Source of the DNA: Palsa-504 sp963818225
Lineage (GTDB): Bacteria; Actinomycetota; Actinomycetes; Streptosporangiales; Streptosporangiaceae
NCBI GenBank assembly: GCA_963818225.1
Contig: CAWFRO010000006.1
Location: 1,116,001 to 1,180,000, forward strand
Length of the DNA: 64,000 nt
Reading direction: 5' to 3'
Shown here in pieces: positions 7,988 through 15,898 of this stretch. The position numbers and the translations under genes were made by a program. The notes below the pieces were generated by a model. It saw nothing but the letters and a program-made list of their open reading frames with translations. It had not been told where the DNA came from and did not search any database. Every line of letters begins with the position of its first letter. Position 1 is the first letter of the stretch.

Positions 7988-8704
7988 ATGGACACCTATA
8001 GTCTGGCGGGCACGGCGCGGAGGCTCGGGACTTCGTCTCCACGTGTACGGCGTGCGGTGGATCGTCTGGGCCTGCCGGTCGACCAAGATGCGTCGGGTGT
8101 CTTCCATCTGACCGAGGAGCAGGTCGGCGAGCTGGCCCGCGAGCTAGGGGTCATTCCGCTGCTACCTGGCATGTCGCGGATAGATGCCCAGGTGCTCGCC
8201 GCCCTGTCGCGGTCCCCGCGCGGCGTTTCCTCGGTGCGTGAAGCCGCCCGGCGGGCAGGAGTCAGTCCCACCGCCGCAGGCCGCGCGTTGGCGCGGCTGG
8301 TAGCCCGGGGCCTCATCACGCAGACACCGATGATGATCGCCAGAGGACACGCCAGCGAAGCGACGGTCTACCAGGTGCGGTTCGGATCAGATGAGTGGCT
8401 CGCGCTCGCCCCCTTCGTGGCGAAAGTCCAGCTGCCGGATCACACTGACGGATCGCGTGCCAAACGGGTTCCCCCGCACCTGCTGCACCTGTTCTGGAAC
8501 ACAGCCCCCGCTCAGCTCGATGTCGCGACCTCGGCACCGTATATCGCCAGGCGGCTGCTCATAACGTTCGACCCGGACGGCCTCGCCTGGGGTACGGTCA
8601 ACCTTCCCGCCAGTGCCTGGGAGCACGCGGCAGCAACCCGCGGCCTCGAGCCGGCGCAGCGCGCGCTGGCGCATAATCTGGCCAGGTATGCGCATGCTGT
8701 CTGA
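7988..8704 (+). CDS. Two-HTH DNA-binding protein, probable AbiEi-like antitoxin
   Basis: A 238-aa protein with two DNA-binding segments: a MerR/excisionase-like helix-turn-helix at residues 1-50 (SLAGTARRLGTSSPRVRRAVDRLGLPV) and a winged-helix region at about 70-110 (SVREAARRAGVSPTAAGRALARLVARGLI). The C-terminal half is unclassified. Its 3' end overlaps the start of the AbiEii-type nucleotidyltransferase gene by 11 nt, the standard antitoxin-before-toxin arrangement of type IV AbiE systems. No ribosome binding site is visible and a TAGAAT box is 6 bp upstream, suggesting leaderless translation. The antitoxin role rests on gene order and DNA-binding domains. Confidence 0.7.
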   Translation: MDTYSLAGTARRLGTSSPRVRRAVDRLGLPVDQDASGVFHLTEEQVGELARELGVIPLLPGMSRIDAQVLAALSRSPRGVSSVREAARRAGVSPTAAGRALARLVARGLITQTPMMIARGHASEATVYQVRFGSDEWLALAPFVAKVQLPDHTDGSRAKRVPPHLLHLFWNTAPAQLDVATSAPYIARRLLITFDPDGLAWGTVNLPASAWEHAAATRGLEPAQRALAHNLARYAHAV

Positions 8705-9347
8705 GCGCATCCGCGGAATTCTGCCGCCAGATACGGCATTGACGTGGGAGACCATCGCCCCGATCGTCCCGTCCACTGCATATCTTGGCGGAGGTACAGC
8801 TATTGCCGTCCACCTGGCACACCGGGTGAGTCGGGACCTGGATTTCTTCTTCCACCGTAACAGCGTCGATCTGGATGATCTCACGAAGAAGCTGTCCGCG
8901 GCCGGGCCGTTCGCGATCACCGAACGCGCGCCCGGCACCCTCAACGGCGTGTTCTCTGGCACCAGGGTGCAGTTCCTGCACGCGGATGAGGCACGCCCGC
9001 AACGACTGCTAGAAAGCCCGGCGCAAGTCGACGGGCTGCATATCGCGCAGATCAGTGACCTTATGGCGATGAAACTGAAGGTGGTCGGCGACCGCGGCGA
9101 GCTCCGCGATTACTTCGACCTCATGACCATCGAGCAGCAGACAGGACGCATGGTTGATGAAGGCCTGGCGTTGTTTGTCGAACGCTTCCAGCCTGAATAT
9201 CCCGATCAGGCGATCAACCACATCCTGCTCGGCCTCGGGTACTTCGACGATGTCGACCCCGATGAAAGCCTGCCGATTCCGCGCCAGCAGATTGTCGACT
9301 ACTGGACGCGAAGACAGCGCGAAATCATTGCCGCCCGCAGCCGCTGA
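8694..9347 (+). CDS. AbiEii/AbiGii-type nucleotidyltransferase toxin
   Basis: A 217-aa protein with the AbiEii signature YLGGGTAIAVHLAHR followed by SRDLDFFF at residues 30-53. The DLD pair provides the metal-binding aspartates of the nucleotidyltransferase fold, and SDLMAMKL...GDRGELRDYFDL further on is the conserved second block (family form: DLAAMKL...R.K.KDFYDL). Family members are GTP-binding NTases that block growth, some by modifying tRNA acceptor ends, and give phage resistance. The ATG at 8694 is preferred to 8688 because the CCAGG-type site upstream then has normal spacing. It overlaps the upstream gene by 11 nt. Confidence 0.88.
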   Translation: MLSERIRGILPPDTALTWETIAPIVPSTAYLGGGTAIAVHLAHRVSRDLDFFFHRNSVDLDDLTKKLSAAGPFAITERAPGTLNGVFSGTRVQFLHADEARPQRLLESPAQVDGLHIAQISDLMAMKLKVVGDRGELRDYFDLMTIEQQTGRMVDEGLALFVERFQPEYPDQAINHILLGLGYFDDVDPDESLPIPRQQIVDYWTRRQREIIAARSR

Positions 9348-9411
9348 CCGCCCGAATGACCGGACCGATGGCCTACTCCGCGTGAACGAGCGGCAGGAAG
9401 GTCAATGAAGG

Positions 9412-11142
9412 TCACTGACTGTCATCGATCGACTCCGCGTGCCGGCCAGACAGGGATGACGCCACGTCCAGGAATGAATCCTCCAGTGAGGTGCGAGCCA
9501 CGATAACTGACGTCCCTGGGTTATCTGCAGACTCTTTGAGAGCGTTGCGCAGGTCATTCTCGTTTGTCACGGTGCTGGCTGCGCAGCCGATGGCCGACGC
9601 GATTCCGGCGAGGTCGAAGTCCGCGAAAGTGGACGCGAACGGCTTGTTGCCCTGGCCGTGAAGTACCCAACCAAGTGCTCGGTTGTTGAATACGACAACC
9701 GTGATCCGCAACTGGTTCTCGACCGCGCTCATCAGGCCGTGCAGTGTCATGGCGAACCCGCCATCCCCGCACACCGCGTACGCCGGGCGGTTTCCTATCA
9801 GTGCCGCGGCCATGGCCGCCGGTATCGCGTATCCCATGCCGCCGCCAGCGTTCGGCTGAAGGAGAGTCCCACCCTCACCCACGACGAAGTCATGCAGCAT
9901 GAAGAGCCGGTTTTCCCCGGCATCGCAGGCCACGACGCTGTCCGGCGGAACTTCCTCGGCCAGGATCTGGGCCACACGCCGCGGCCGGAGCTGGCCCTCG
10001 CTGCTCATCGCCAATCCTCGGTGCCAGCCAAGCTGGCCGCGCAGGCGAGCGACCCGGGCTGCGCCGTCAGCGTCCATACTGCCGACCTCCGCGGCCAGGG
10101 CGTCCAGCCCGGCCGCGGCATCGCTGATGATCTGGATGTCGACAGGGTAGGTCCACCCCGCGTTCAGCGGCTCCGTGTCGATCTGGATGATCTTCTGCCG
10201 GTGCGCGTCGATAAGCGCCGGGTTCTCGTTGGCCGTATCGGTAGCGCCGAGCTTAGTGGCCACCGCCAGGATCAGGTCAGCGTCGCCTACCGCGGCGTTC
10301 GCCGTCGGGTTGCCGAAAGTGCCGATCACCCCCAGGGCCAGCGGGTGGGTCTCGGCGAATACGCCTTTGCCTGCCGCGGTCGTGGCGACTGGAATCCCGT
10401 GCTGCTCGGCGAAGGTCCGCAGCGCCGCGTCCGCGCGGGCCAGGCGGATGCCGTTGCCTGCTATCAGCACCGGCCGTTTCGAGGCGTGCAGCAGGGCTGC
10501 GGCCTCGCGTACCTCGCTGGGCAGCGGTGATAGTGCTGAACGACTGTGGTACGGGCGGTCGAGGTAGAGCCGCAGCCCGTCGGCGCTGCTGATCGAGTCC
10601 GAAAGCGCACGGCTGTGGAAGACGACAGCTACGGGCCCAGGTTGCCCGGCGACGGCATGCTTCACGGCAAGCTGGGTCATCTGTATGGCCTGCACCGGAT
10701 CGAGCGCCACGAACACCCGCTTGGTAATCGCCCGGAGCCCGTTGACGATGTCGTACGCGCCGTAGTCCCCGTATCCGGACTGGTACGGGCCATGGTGGGA
10801 GAATGAACCGCCCTCGGTGGCGTCGACGAGAATGACCATAGGGGAGCTGCCCAGGTGAGCTTCCATGATCCCGATCCCGGCGTTGCCCAGGACCCAGGCG
10901 CCCTGGCCCATCACGACGGCGGGCTGCGATGTCAGGCGCCCGAGAGCCTCCGCCATGACAGTAGCCAGGGCTTCCTCGCGCAGCAGCAGCGTCCGCACCG
11001 TGTCCTGATACGAAGAGAGCGCGTCGAACACGCTCATCATGTGGCCGCCCGGGATCCCCAGCACGACCGGTTCCTCCAGGCTGGCGATGATCCTGGCGAC
11101 TCCGGCTGCTCCGGTGATTTCTTCCTCGTGATACTCAGTCAA
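9412..11142 (-). CDS. Thiamine-pyrophosphate-dependent enzyme, acetolactate synthase-like
   Basis: A 576-aa ThDP enzyme with all three domains: the N-terminal PYR domain (ITGAAGVARIIASL, GIPGGHMMSVFDAL, and the activating Glu in LLREEALATVMAEALGR), a central NAD-like domain (RPVLIAGNGIRLARADAALR) and a C-terminal PP domain with the metal/ThDP motif CGDGGFAMT...FNN. The partial sequence GPYQSGYGDYGAYDIVNG is unlike biosynthetic acetolactate synthases, and no small subunit is nearby, so a catabolic carboligase or decarboxylase is more likely. The start is set at a TTG with GAGGA 8 bp upstream; the frame stays open to 11244 but that extension is unlike the family. It stands alone, convergent with the toxin gene. 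Confidence 0.87.
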   Translation of the reverse strand: MTEYHEEEITGAAGVARIIASLEEPVVLGIPGGHMMSVFDALSSYQDTVRTLLLREEALATVMAEALGRLTSQPAVVMGQGAWVLGNAGIGIMEAHLGSSPMVILVDATEGGSFSHHGPYQSGYGDYGAYDIVNGLRAITKRVFVALDPVQAIQMTQLAVKHAVAGQPGPVAVVFHSRALSDSISSADGLRLYLDRPYHSRSALSPLPSEVREAAALLHASKRPVLIAGNGIRLARADAALRTFAEQHGIPVATTAAGKGVFAETHPLALGVIGTFGNPTANAAVGDADLILAVATKLGATDTANENPALIDAHRQKIIQIDTEPLNAGWTYPVDIQIISDAAAGLDALAAEVGSMDADGAARVARLRGQLGWHRGLAMSSEGQLRPRRVAQILAEEVPPDSVVACDAGENRLFMLHDFVVGEGGTLLQPNAGGGMGYAIPAAMAAALIGNRPAYAVCGDGGFAMTLHGLMSAVENQLRITVVVFNNRALGWVLHGQGNKPFASTFADFDLAGIASAIGCAASTVTNENDLRNALKESADNPGTSVIVARTSLEDSFLDVASSLSGRHAESIDDSQ

Positions 11143-11303
11143 GATCTGTTCCTCGCTTGCTTGGGAAGCTGTCCCACCCGCCGCGGCGGGGCCTGAGCAC
11201 CACAATCTCGCGGTCTCCAGCGATTCCATCATGACGCTGCCCAATACCGGCGCGCTAGCATCCCCGTGCAGGTATCGCTACCGACCGGCCACCTCGGTGT
11301 GAA

Positions 11304-11771
11304 CTAGCTGCAGGGAGGTCGCTGAGTGGCGGAAGTGGCGGCCACCGCGCCGTCCAGGTCCGGGTAGATCGCGACCAGCCGGTCAAAGCCGTTCAGGGTC
11401 AGCACACGGCGGACTGCACCGGCAGTGACGGCCAGCCTCAACTCGGTGCCGTTCGCCATGGCACGGTGCTGGGCACGGGCCAGGGCGTCCGCGCCGGAGT
11501 AATCGCACGAGACGGTCCCGGTCAGATCGGCGATCAGCACGGCCGCACCCCGGTTGATGATCCACAGCAGTTGCTCGCGGATCTCGTCAGCATTGGCGAC
11601 GTCAATATGCTGCGGAAGCGTCACCATCGCCTCCTGTCCCGTCCACTGCACCGGGTATCGGGTATTGCCATCGGCCATCGTGTGGAGGCTGTGGCGGCGC
11701 ACCGCTTTCGGGCCGTCCGCGGTTATTGGGTCCCGGGCTGTCCGCACCGATGTCGGTTCTGTCGGCGACAT
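11304..11771 (-). CDS. STAS-domain protein, anti-sigma-factor antagonist
   Basis: About 155 aa with a STAS domain at roughly residues 55-145: VTLPQHIDVANADEIREQLLWII, VLIADLTGTVSCDYSGADAL and the C-terminal LRLAVTAGAVRRVLTLNGFDRLVAIYPDLDGAV. The phosphorylatable Ser of SpoIIAA-like proteins (DSSG) is kept as DYSG. It probably works in a partner-switching cascade controlling a sigma factor, but no kinase or sigma gene is nearby. It starts 16 bp after the VOC gene stop, so the two are probably co-transcribed. A second in-frame ATG about 30 codons further in is possible. Confidence 0.85.
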   Translation of the reverse strand: MSPTEPTSVRTARDPITADGPKAVRRHSLHTMADGNTRYPVQWTGQEAMVTLPQHIDVANADEIREQLLWIINRGAAVLIADLTGTVSCDYSGADALARAQHRAMANGTELRLAVTAGAVRRVLTLNGFDRLVAIYPDLDGAVAATSATQRPPCS

Positions 11772-11787
11772 CACGTCATCTCGTTTC

Positions 11788-12279
11788 TCAGGCCGGCCGC
11801 ATGTCAGCCTGCTCGCGCCGTTCGGCGCTTTCCCGCGGATCGTTAATCGTGGTGACCGTATCGGGGTCAAGCTCGGTGTGGTGCTGGAGGGTGTAGAAGC
11901 GGATCTCGTGGCCGTCGGGGTCGTGCAGGTGGGGCAGGATCCAGCCGACGCTGGCCCGGTGCACCCCGGCGTGCTGCTCGCCCAACGTGGTCAGCCGGGC
12001 AGCGAGTGCCTCGATTGCTTCCGTGCCTGGCACGCCGATGGCGAAGTAGTCGAAGCCCGCGGCCGCCCTGGCTCGTTCCGGGTCGAGGCGCAGGCCGAGC
12101 GGCGGTCCCCCGTTGGGGTGCGTCAGGGCGTAGCCCATCAGCTGGCCGTGCTCGACGAACTCGGTCTGGACTCGGTAGCCCAGCCGGGTCCGATACCACT
12201 CCCGGGAGCGGGAAAGATCGGTCACCGGCAGTTTCAGGTGGTGAAGGCCAGCCAGCAGCGGTGCGGCCTGCATGTCCAT
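11788..12279 (-). CDS. VOC (glyoxalase/bleomycin-resistance) family protein
   Basis: A 163-aa vicinal-oxygen-chelate protein with two beta-alpha-beta modules: LAGLHHLKLPVTDLSRSREWYRTRLGY at the N-terminus, and a second half beginning near FDYFAIGVPGTEAIEALAARL and ending in LHDPDGHEIRFYTLQ. Candidate metal ligands are His in the first strand and Glu in HEIRFYT. The ATG at 12279 has a strong GAGGAGGAG upstream. The STAS gene follows by 16 bp. The substrate is unknown; relatives include dioxygenases, glyoxalases and antibiotic-binding proteins. Confidence 0.87.
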   Translation of the reverse strand: MDMQAAPLLAGLHHLKLPVTDLSRSREWYRTRLGYRVQTEFVEHGQLMGYALTHPNGGPPLGLRLDPERARAAAGFDYFAIGVPGTEAIEALAARLTTLGEQHAGVHRASVGWILPHLHDPDGHEIRFYTLQHHTELDPDTVTTINDPRESAERREQADMRPA

Positions 12280-12447
12280 AACTCCTCCTCGGCCCGCACG
12301 GGCCAGTGCGTTCGCTGGGCGCTGCGCCAGAGACGGCCCATGACTACAGGGCACCAAGATCACCTGGAGACCAGCCGACCAACGTGTGGAGGTCAGGTGG
12401 AGACCGACGGCAGCCGCGCCCTGATGCAGCCGTAAACCGCACGTAAT

Positions 12448-12726
12448 CTAGGCGCGCCGCATCACCAACGTCACCAGCGTCGCGATCAGCAAAACGATGA
12501 CCGTTCCGATCAGGGCGCTCAATACGCCGCCCCAGTCGAAGATGCTGGTGTCGCCGATTCCGAAGCCCAGAGTGAAAATCAGGTAGCCGACCGTGGCTCC
12601 GACCAGGCCGAGCACGAGCGAAACGAGCCACGACACCGGCCCGCTCATTTGCCGGAAGGTATCGCCGGGAACCAGGATGCGGGCCACGATCCCGCAGAAC
12701 AGGCCAAGACCGAGCGCCCCGATCAT
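12448..12726 (-). CDS. GlsB/YeaQ/YmgE-family stress membrane protein
   Basis: A 92-aa, very hydrophobic protein with three predicted membrane helices (about 1-18, 28-50 and 65-90) and the glycine-rich GLxxGxxARxLxPG start seen as GLGLFCGIVARILVPG. This is the transglycosylase-associated/GlsB family, small membrane proteins induced in general stress. The insertion FGIGDTSIFDW between helices two and three is typical of actinobacterial members. GAGGAG lies 6-11 bp before the ATG. It is probably monocistronic. Confidence 0.92.
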   Translation of the reverse strand: MIGALGLGLFCGIVARILVPGDTFRQMSGPVSWLVSLVLGLVGATVGYLIFTLGFGIGDTSIFDWGGVLSALIGTVIVLLIATLVTLVMRRA

Positions 12727-13055
12727 GAATACTCCTCGTAGTCAGTGGCCGACACCCGACACCAGCACCCATCGATCTGCGGCTGGCGCGCCGGAAGTTC
12801 GGCCTCTTCGCCCGCTCCTAGTGTCGATGCGACCATGCGGATTGCGCGAAGAAGGGGTGCAGATGGCATGAACGTCGTAATCGTCGGCGCTGGGGAAGAC
12901 GACCAAGATGGTGGTCGAGGGCGCCTGGAGGGCGGGATGGACGACCCGCCTCGGTTACGAAAAGCACGACGCGCGCCCCGGACTCGGACGGCCCGGCGTC
13001 GTTTGGTGCCTGCAGTCCGTGCCGTTCGTGGAGTTCGTAGACGCTGGGTGCGGAG
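12727..13055. other. Intergenic stretch with no recognised gene
   Basis: It lies between the GlsB-family gene start and the end of the SnoaL-like gene. Frames on both strands are low-complexity shadows with no family resemblance. Nothing else is seen. Confidence 0.4.
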
Positions 13056-13559
13056 TCAGGAAACAGCGGACGTTTGTGAAGGCGCGATCGGCTCGATGAC
13101 GGCCGTCTTGCTGCCGTACTCCCAGCTGCGGTGCTGGATGATCCGCTCAATCTTCCAGCCGTCGGGCGTGCGGAGCATGTAGTTCGTGTAGGAGCCGCGC
13201 AGCAGGTAGTACTCGCCTCTGCCGGGGCCGCGGAGCAGGTGCTGGGCGAACATGTACGAATAGCACACCGCGTGGTCGGGGTCGTGCGGATCGAACTCGA
13301 TGACGTGATTCGGGCTGATGTGCTGGGTGACGGTGAAGCCGTTGAGTACGGAGGAGATCCTCCCGACCAGCTCGTCCCGTGAGACCGTGGCCGCGGGCAT
13401 GCCTCCTGCGGAGAAGTCGGCGTAGACCGGGTCCGTGAAGCATCCGGCGAACATCGTCCAGTCCCGGCGGTCGACGCCCATGGCGTACTTGATCACCTGT
13501 TCGCTGATCTGCGTGCGGTCTTCGAGCCGGCGGATGCGGGCTTCGAGTTCGTTGATCAC
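13056..13559 (-). CDS. SnoaL-like / NTF2-fold protein
   Basis: A 167-aa protein of the SnoaL-like, NTF2-superfamily cone fold, as in dehydratases and aromatic-ring dioxygenase beta subunits. Visible features are the N-terminal helix LEARIRRLEDRTQISEQVIKYAMGVDRRDWTMFAGCFTDP, the strand pair around ISPNHVIEFDPHDPDHAVCYSYMF and the final DGWKIERIIQHRSWEYG. It starts at a GTG with GAGAGGAC upstream and is divergent from a MarR gene, with an inverted repeat in the shared intergenic space. The MarR protein therefore probably controls it. The substrate is unknown. Confidence 0.85.
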   Translation of the reverse strand: MINELEARIRRLEDRTQISEQVIKYAMGVDRRDWTMFAGCFTDPVYADFSAGGMPAATVSRDELVGRISSVLNGFTVTQHISPNHVIEFDPHDPDHAVCYSYMFAQHLLRGPGRGEYYLLRGSYTNYMLRTPDGWKIERIIQHRSWEYGSKTAVIEPIAPSQTSAVS

Positions 13560-13613
13560 GGCTTGTCCTCTCGGTCGCCGGAGCGTCCTGGCCTCCTCAC
13601 AACCGTACTGCTT

Positions 13614-13639
13614 CAAATAATCTCATACAAGATGATTTG
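13614..13639. promoter_or_regulatory. Inverted repeat between divergent SnoaL-like and MarR genes
   Basis: The arms CAAATAATCT and AGATGATTTG are separated by 6 bp and match at 9 of 10 positions. It is AT-rich within GC-rich DNA and lies 55 bp upstream of one start and 40 bp upstream of the other. It is a natural candidate for the operator of the adjacent MarR regulator. Confidence 0.6.
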
Positions 13640-13678
13640 ATATCCGATTGTCTTGCGTAGGTCCAGTATCGTTAAGGC

Positions 13679-14143
13679 GTGCCTGAACGCAAAGGCCGCC
13701 CGTCGAGCAGTCCCGGGATGGACGACCTGACCTGGCTCGCCTACCGCGCGGCCGACGCGCTGGGCGAGGCATTCAACAAGGTTGCCCGCGAGGCAGGACT
13801 GGCCGACCTGCGTGACTGGCTCGTCCTCGCCCTCGTCAGCGGTGACGGCACCCAGCGCACCCAATTGGAGATCGCCACCCAACTCGGCATCGACAAATCC
13901 ACGCTGGTCCCCCTTCTTGACCGGCTGGAGCGCGATGGCCTGATCGTTCGCACCGTCTCCGAACGCGATCGACGCGTCCGGATCCCCCAGGCGACACCGG
14001 CCGGCGTCAAGGTCGCCAAAAAGGTCGCCATCGCCCGCGACGCCGCCATCAACGACCGGCTCTCGGCGATACCACCGGACCAGCGTGCCACCTTCCACGC
14101 CATGCTCTGGAGCATCGTCGACGCAACCGATCGTCCTCAGTAG
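13679..14143 (+). CDS. MarR-family transcriptional regulator
   Basis: A 154-aa winged-helix regulator. The recognition region is TQRTQLEIATQLGIDKSTLVPLLDRLERDGLIVRTVSERDRRVRIPQATPAG at about residues 58-110, including the DR-D-RR wing that contacts DNA. The GTG start is about 40 bp from an inverted repeat shared with the divergent SnoaL-like gene. It is expected to act as a dimer repressing both genes until a phenolic-type ligand binds; the ligand is not known. Confidence 0.92.
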   Translation: MPERKGRPSSSPGMDDLTWLAYRAADALGEAFNKVAREAGLADLRDWLVLALVSGDGTQRTQLEIATQLGIDKSTLVPLLDRLERDGLIVRTVSERDRRVRIPQATPAGVKVAKKVAIARDAAINDRLSAIPPDQRATFHAMLWSIVDATDRPQ

Positions 14144-14346
14144 CTTCCGGGGGTCGGCCGGTCCGGCATCGAAGTCAGCGCCCTCGGCCCGGGCTGCTGC
14201 GCGATCTTGCCCACGCGGCCGCGACAATAGCCCGGATCCGCGCTGGTCGCATCAGCGGTTCATCACAGGGCAGCGCCGACGATCTCCCCGGCGTGAGCTA
14301 GTGGCCCGCGCCCTCCCCGAGCGTCTCGCAAAACGCCGATAGGCCC

Positions 14347-14697
14347 TCAGCCCTGCTGGGTCAGTCCCACGATGTGGCCTTGCGGGTCCGCGACCAGAGC
14401 AAAGGCGACGCCAGGCACGCGCTGGGGCTCCTGGATCACTTGGCCACCGAGGTCGCTAGCCCGTTTCACGGCGTTGTCGATATCGTCCACGGCAACGAAG
14501 AAGGTGACGAGATCCGAACCGCCCTGCAGCGGGCTGATCGCCGTGTACAGCGCACCGGGAACACCGGTGTCGACGAAGGTGTAGCCGGGGATCGCGCCTG
14601 GGTCCGGGTAGGTCCAGCCGAGCAAGTCCGCAAAGAACTTGCGAGTCGCGTCGGGGTCCTTCGACCGGATCTCTGCGTGCACGATCGGATGCGGCAT
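14347..14697 (-). CDS. VOC family protein
   Basis: A 116-aa protein with a complete VOC fold: HAEIRSKDPDATRKFFADLLGWTY at the N-terminus and VDDIDNAVKRASDLGGQVIQEPQRVP...FALVADPQGHIVGL at the C-terminus. GGGAG lies 7 bp before the ATG. This short form (CFP32/YdeN-like in actinobacteria) is common and usually has no assigned substrate. Confidence 0.92.
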   Translation of the reverse strand: MPHPIVHAEIRSKDPDATRKFFADLLGWTYPDPGAIPGYTFVDTGVPGALYTAISPLQGGSDLVTFFVAVDDIDNAVKRASDLGGQVIQEPQRVPGVAFALVADPQGHIVGLTQQG

Positions 14698-14992
14698 CGT
14701 AAACTCCCTTGGCCTTAGCCGGGGCGCCCGGCGGGCGCCCTCTGCCTTTACTACGAACGGGAGCGCACCCGATCCGACATCTGCTGCCGCGCTCGGCTAT
14801 GCCTCCGGGTAGGCGAGGCGACCCAGGGCAGCCGGGCCGCGTCAGCGGGCCAGTAGGAGACCGGTAAGGAGACCGGCCCAGTGTCTGGTGCCACTTGATG
14901 TGCGGCACCATGCCGATGAGCGGGCTCGGCATGGCCGTAGGCTGAGGCAGGCGCTTTATGTCGCTCAGCAACCGGAGAGGAACTGCTCTGCC

Positions 14993-15388
14993 ATGACGAG
15001 GTACGTGATCGGTCCGGACGTCGCCATTCAACTAGCTGGCGACGAGGCCGTGGTTCCCGACGGGCATCACATGCTGGCTCCGGCGCTGCTTCGCTCGCAG
15101 ATGCTGTCGCTCCTCTACCAGACGGTGCGCCGCGGCGGGATGACCAAGAATGATGCCGAGCGACGCCTTTTCTACGCGCGCGGGATGCGGATCCGGCTGT
15201 TCGAAGACCACGAGCTTCAGAACGTCGCATGGCAGGTCGCCGATCAGCTCGGGTGGTCTGAGACGTTTGACGCCGAGTACGTCGCTTTGACCCAGCTCCA
15301 GGCCGACGCTTTGATCACGCTCGATCGCCGGCTGGCCGATGCCGTGAAGGACCTTGTGACTGTCGCGCCTATCGAGGTGCTGTACTGA
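14993..15388 (+). CDS. PIN-domain protein, VapC-like, without a partner
   Basis: A 131-aa PIN-domain protein. Acidic metal-site residues are Asp9 (YVIGPDVA), Asp93 (FDAEYVALTQL) and Asp111 (LITLDRRLA). The conserved Glu of the quartet, expected in ALLRSEVLSLL, is Gln36 here, so nuclease activity may be weakened. GGAGAGG lies 12 bp upstream of the ATG. PIN proteins of this size are usually toxins encoded behind a VapB antitoxin, but no antitoxin frame is visible in the 290 bp upstream. It is either an orphan domesticated PIN protein or the survivor of a broken pair. Confidence 0.8.
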   Translation: MTRYVIGPDVAIQLAGDEAVVPDGHHMLAPALLRSQMLSLLYQTVRRGGMTKNDAERRLFYARGMRIRLFEDHELQNVAWQVADQLGWSETFDAEYVALTQLQADALITLDRRLADAVKDLVTVAPIEVLY

Positions 15389-15425
15389 TCAAAGCAAACC
15401 TTGCGACCGGTCCTGCCCGCACCTT

Positions 15426-15670
15426 TCAATTGTGGATTGTCGAAAGCAGCAACGGCGAGGGCCGTGTCCGCCCGGCGTAGGATTGCTGCTGCTCGTCACC
15501 GAGCGCTTCGATCTCGGCCAGAAGGCCGTATAGCGCCGACCGGTCCAGGAGCCCGGTGAGCACGGTTCAGCCCCGCTCAGCTGCGATTCCAGCGCCGGGA
15601 ACGCGGACAGCACCGTGGCACCAAGGTGGCCACTGAGCCGGATCGTATACCGGGCGGGTGCTGAGTCCAT
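15426..15670 (-). pseudogene. Small conserved actinobacterial protein, frameshifted
   Basis: The first frame starts at an ATG at 15670 and reads ARYTIRLSGHLGATVLSAFPALE. After about GAE the reading continues one base out of phase as TVLTGLLDRSALYGLLAEIEALGDE and ends at 15426. The composite (RYxIRxxGHL...TVLxGxxxDxxALxGLLxxIxxLG) is a recurrent small protein in actinobacteria with no known function. The break is near 15564-15567; one added base restores it. It lies between the PIN gene and the large LuxR regulator. Confidence 0.65.
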
Positions 15671-15898
15671 GAGGGCATGGTCATGAGCTGGTAGGTGAAC
15701 CCGCATCATCGGGATCGGGTGAGGTGCCCGCGGCTGGAACCTCCCGGCTGAGACGGATAACCATGGCCATGCCGCGAGGAAATGACAGCCGGCACGGACG
15801 GGCGCCGGCCGCGCATCCAGGAACGCCGCAGGCCTGCCATGCGCAGCAATACCACCAACATGGCGGTCAGACACCACTCGATCCTGGTGATTTACCGG

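Noticed and set aside
14710..14745. Hairpin GGGCGCC...GGCGCCC upstream of the VOC gene as a terminator or riboswitch
   Set aside because: Short GC-only arms of this kind are common in this base composition and there is no supporting structure or U-tract.
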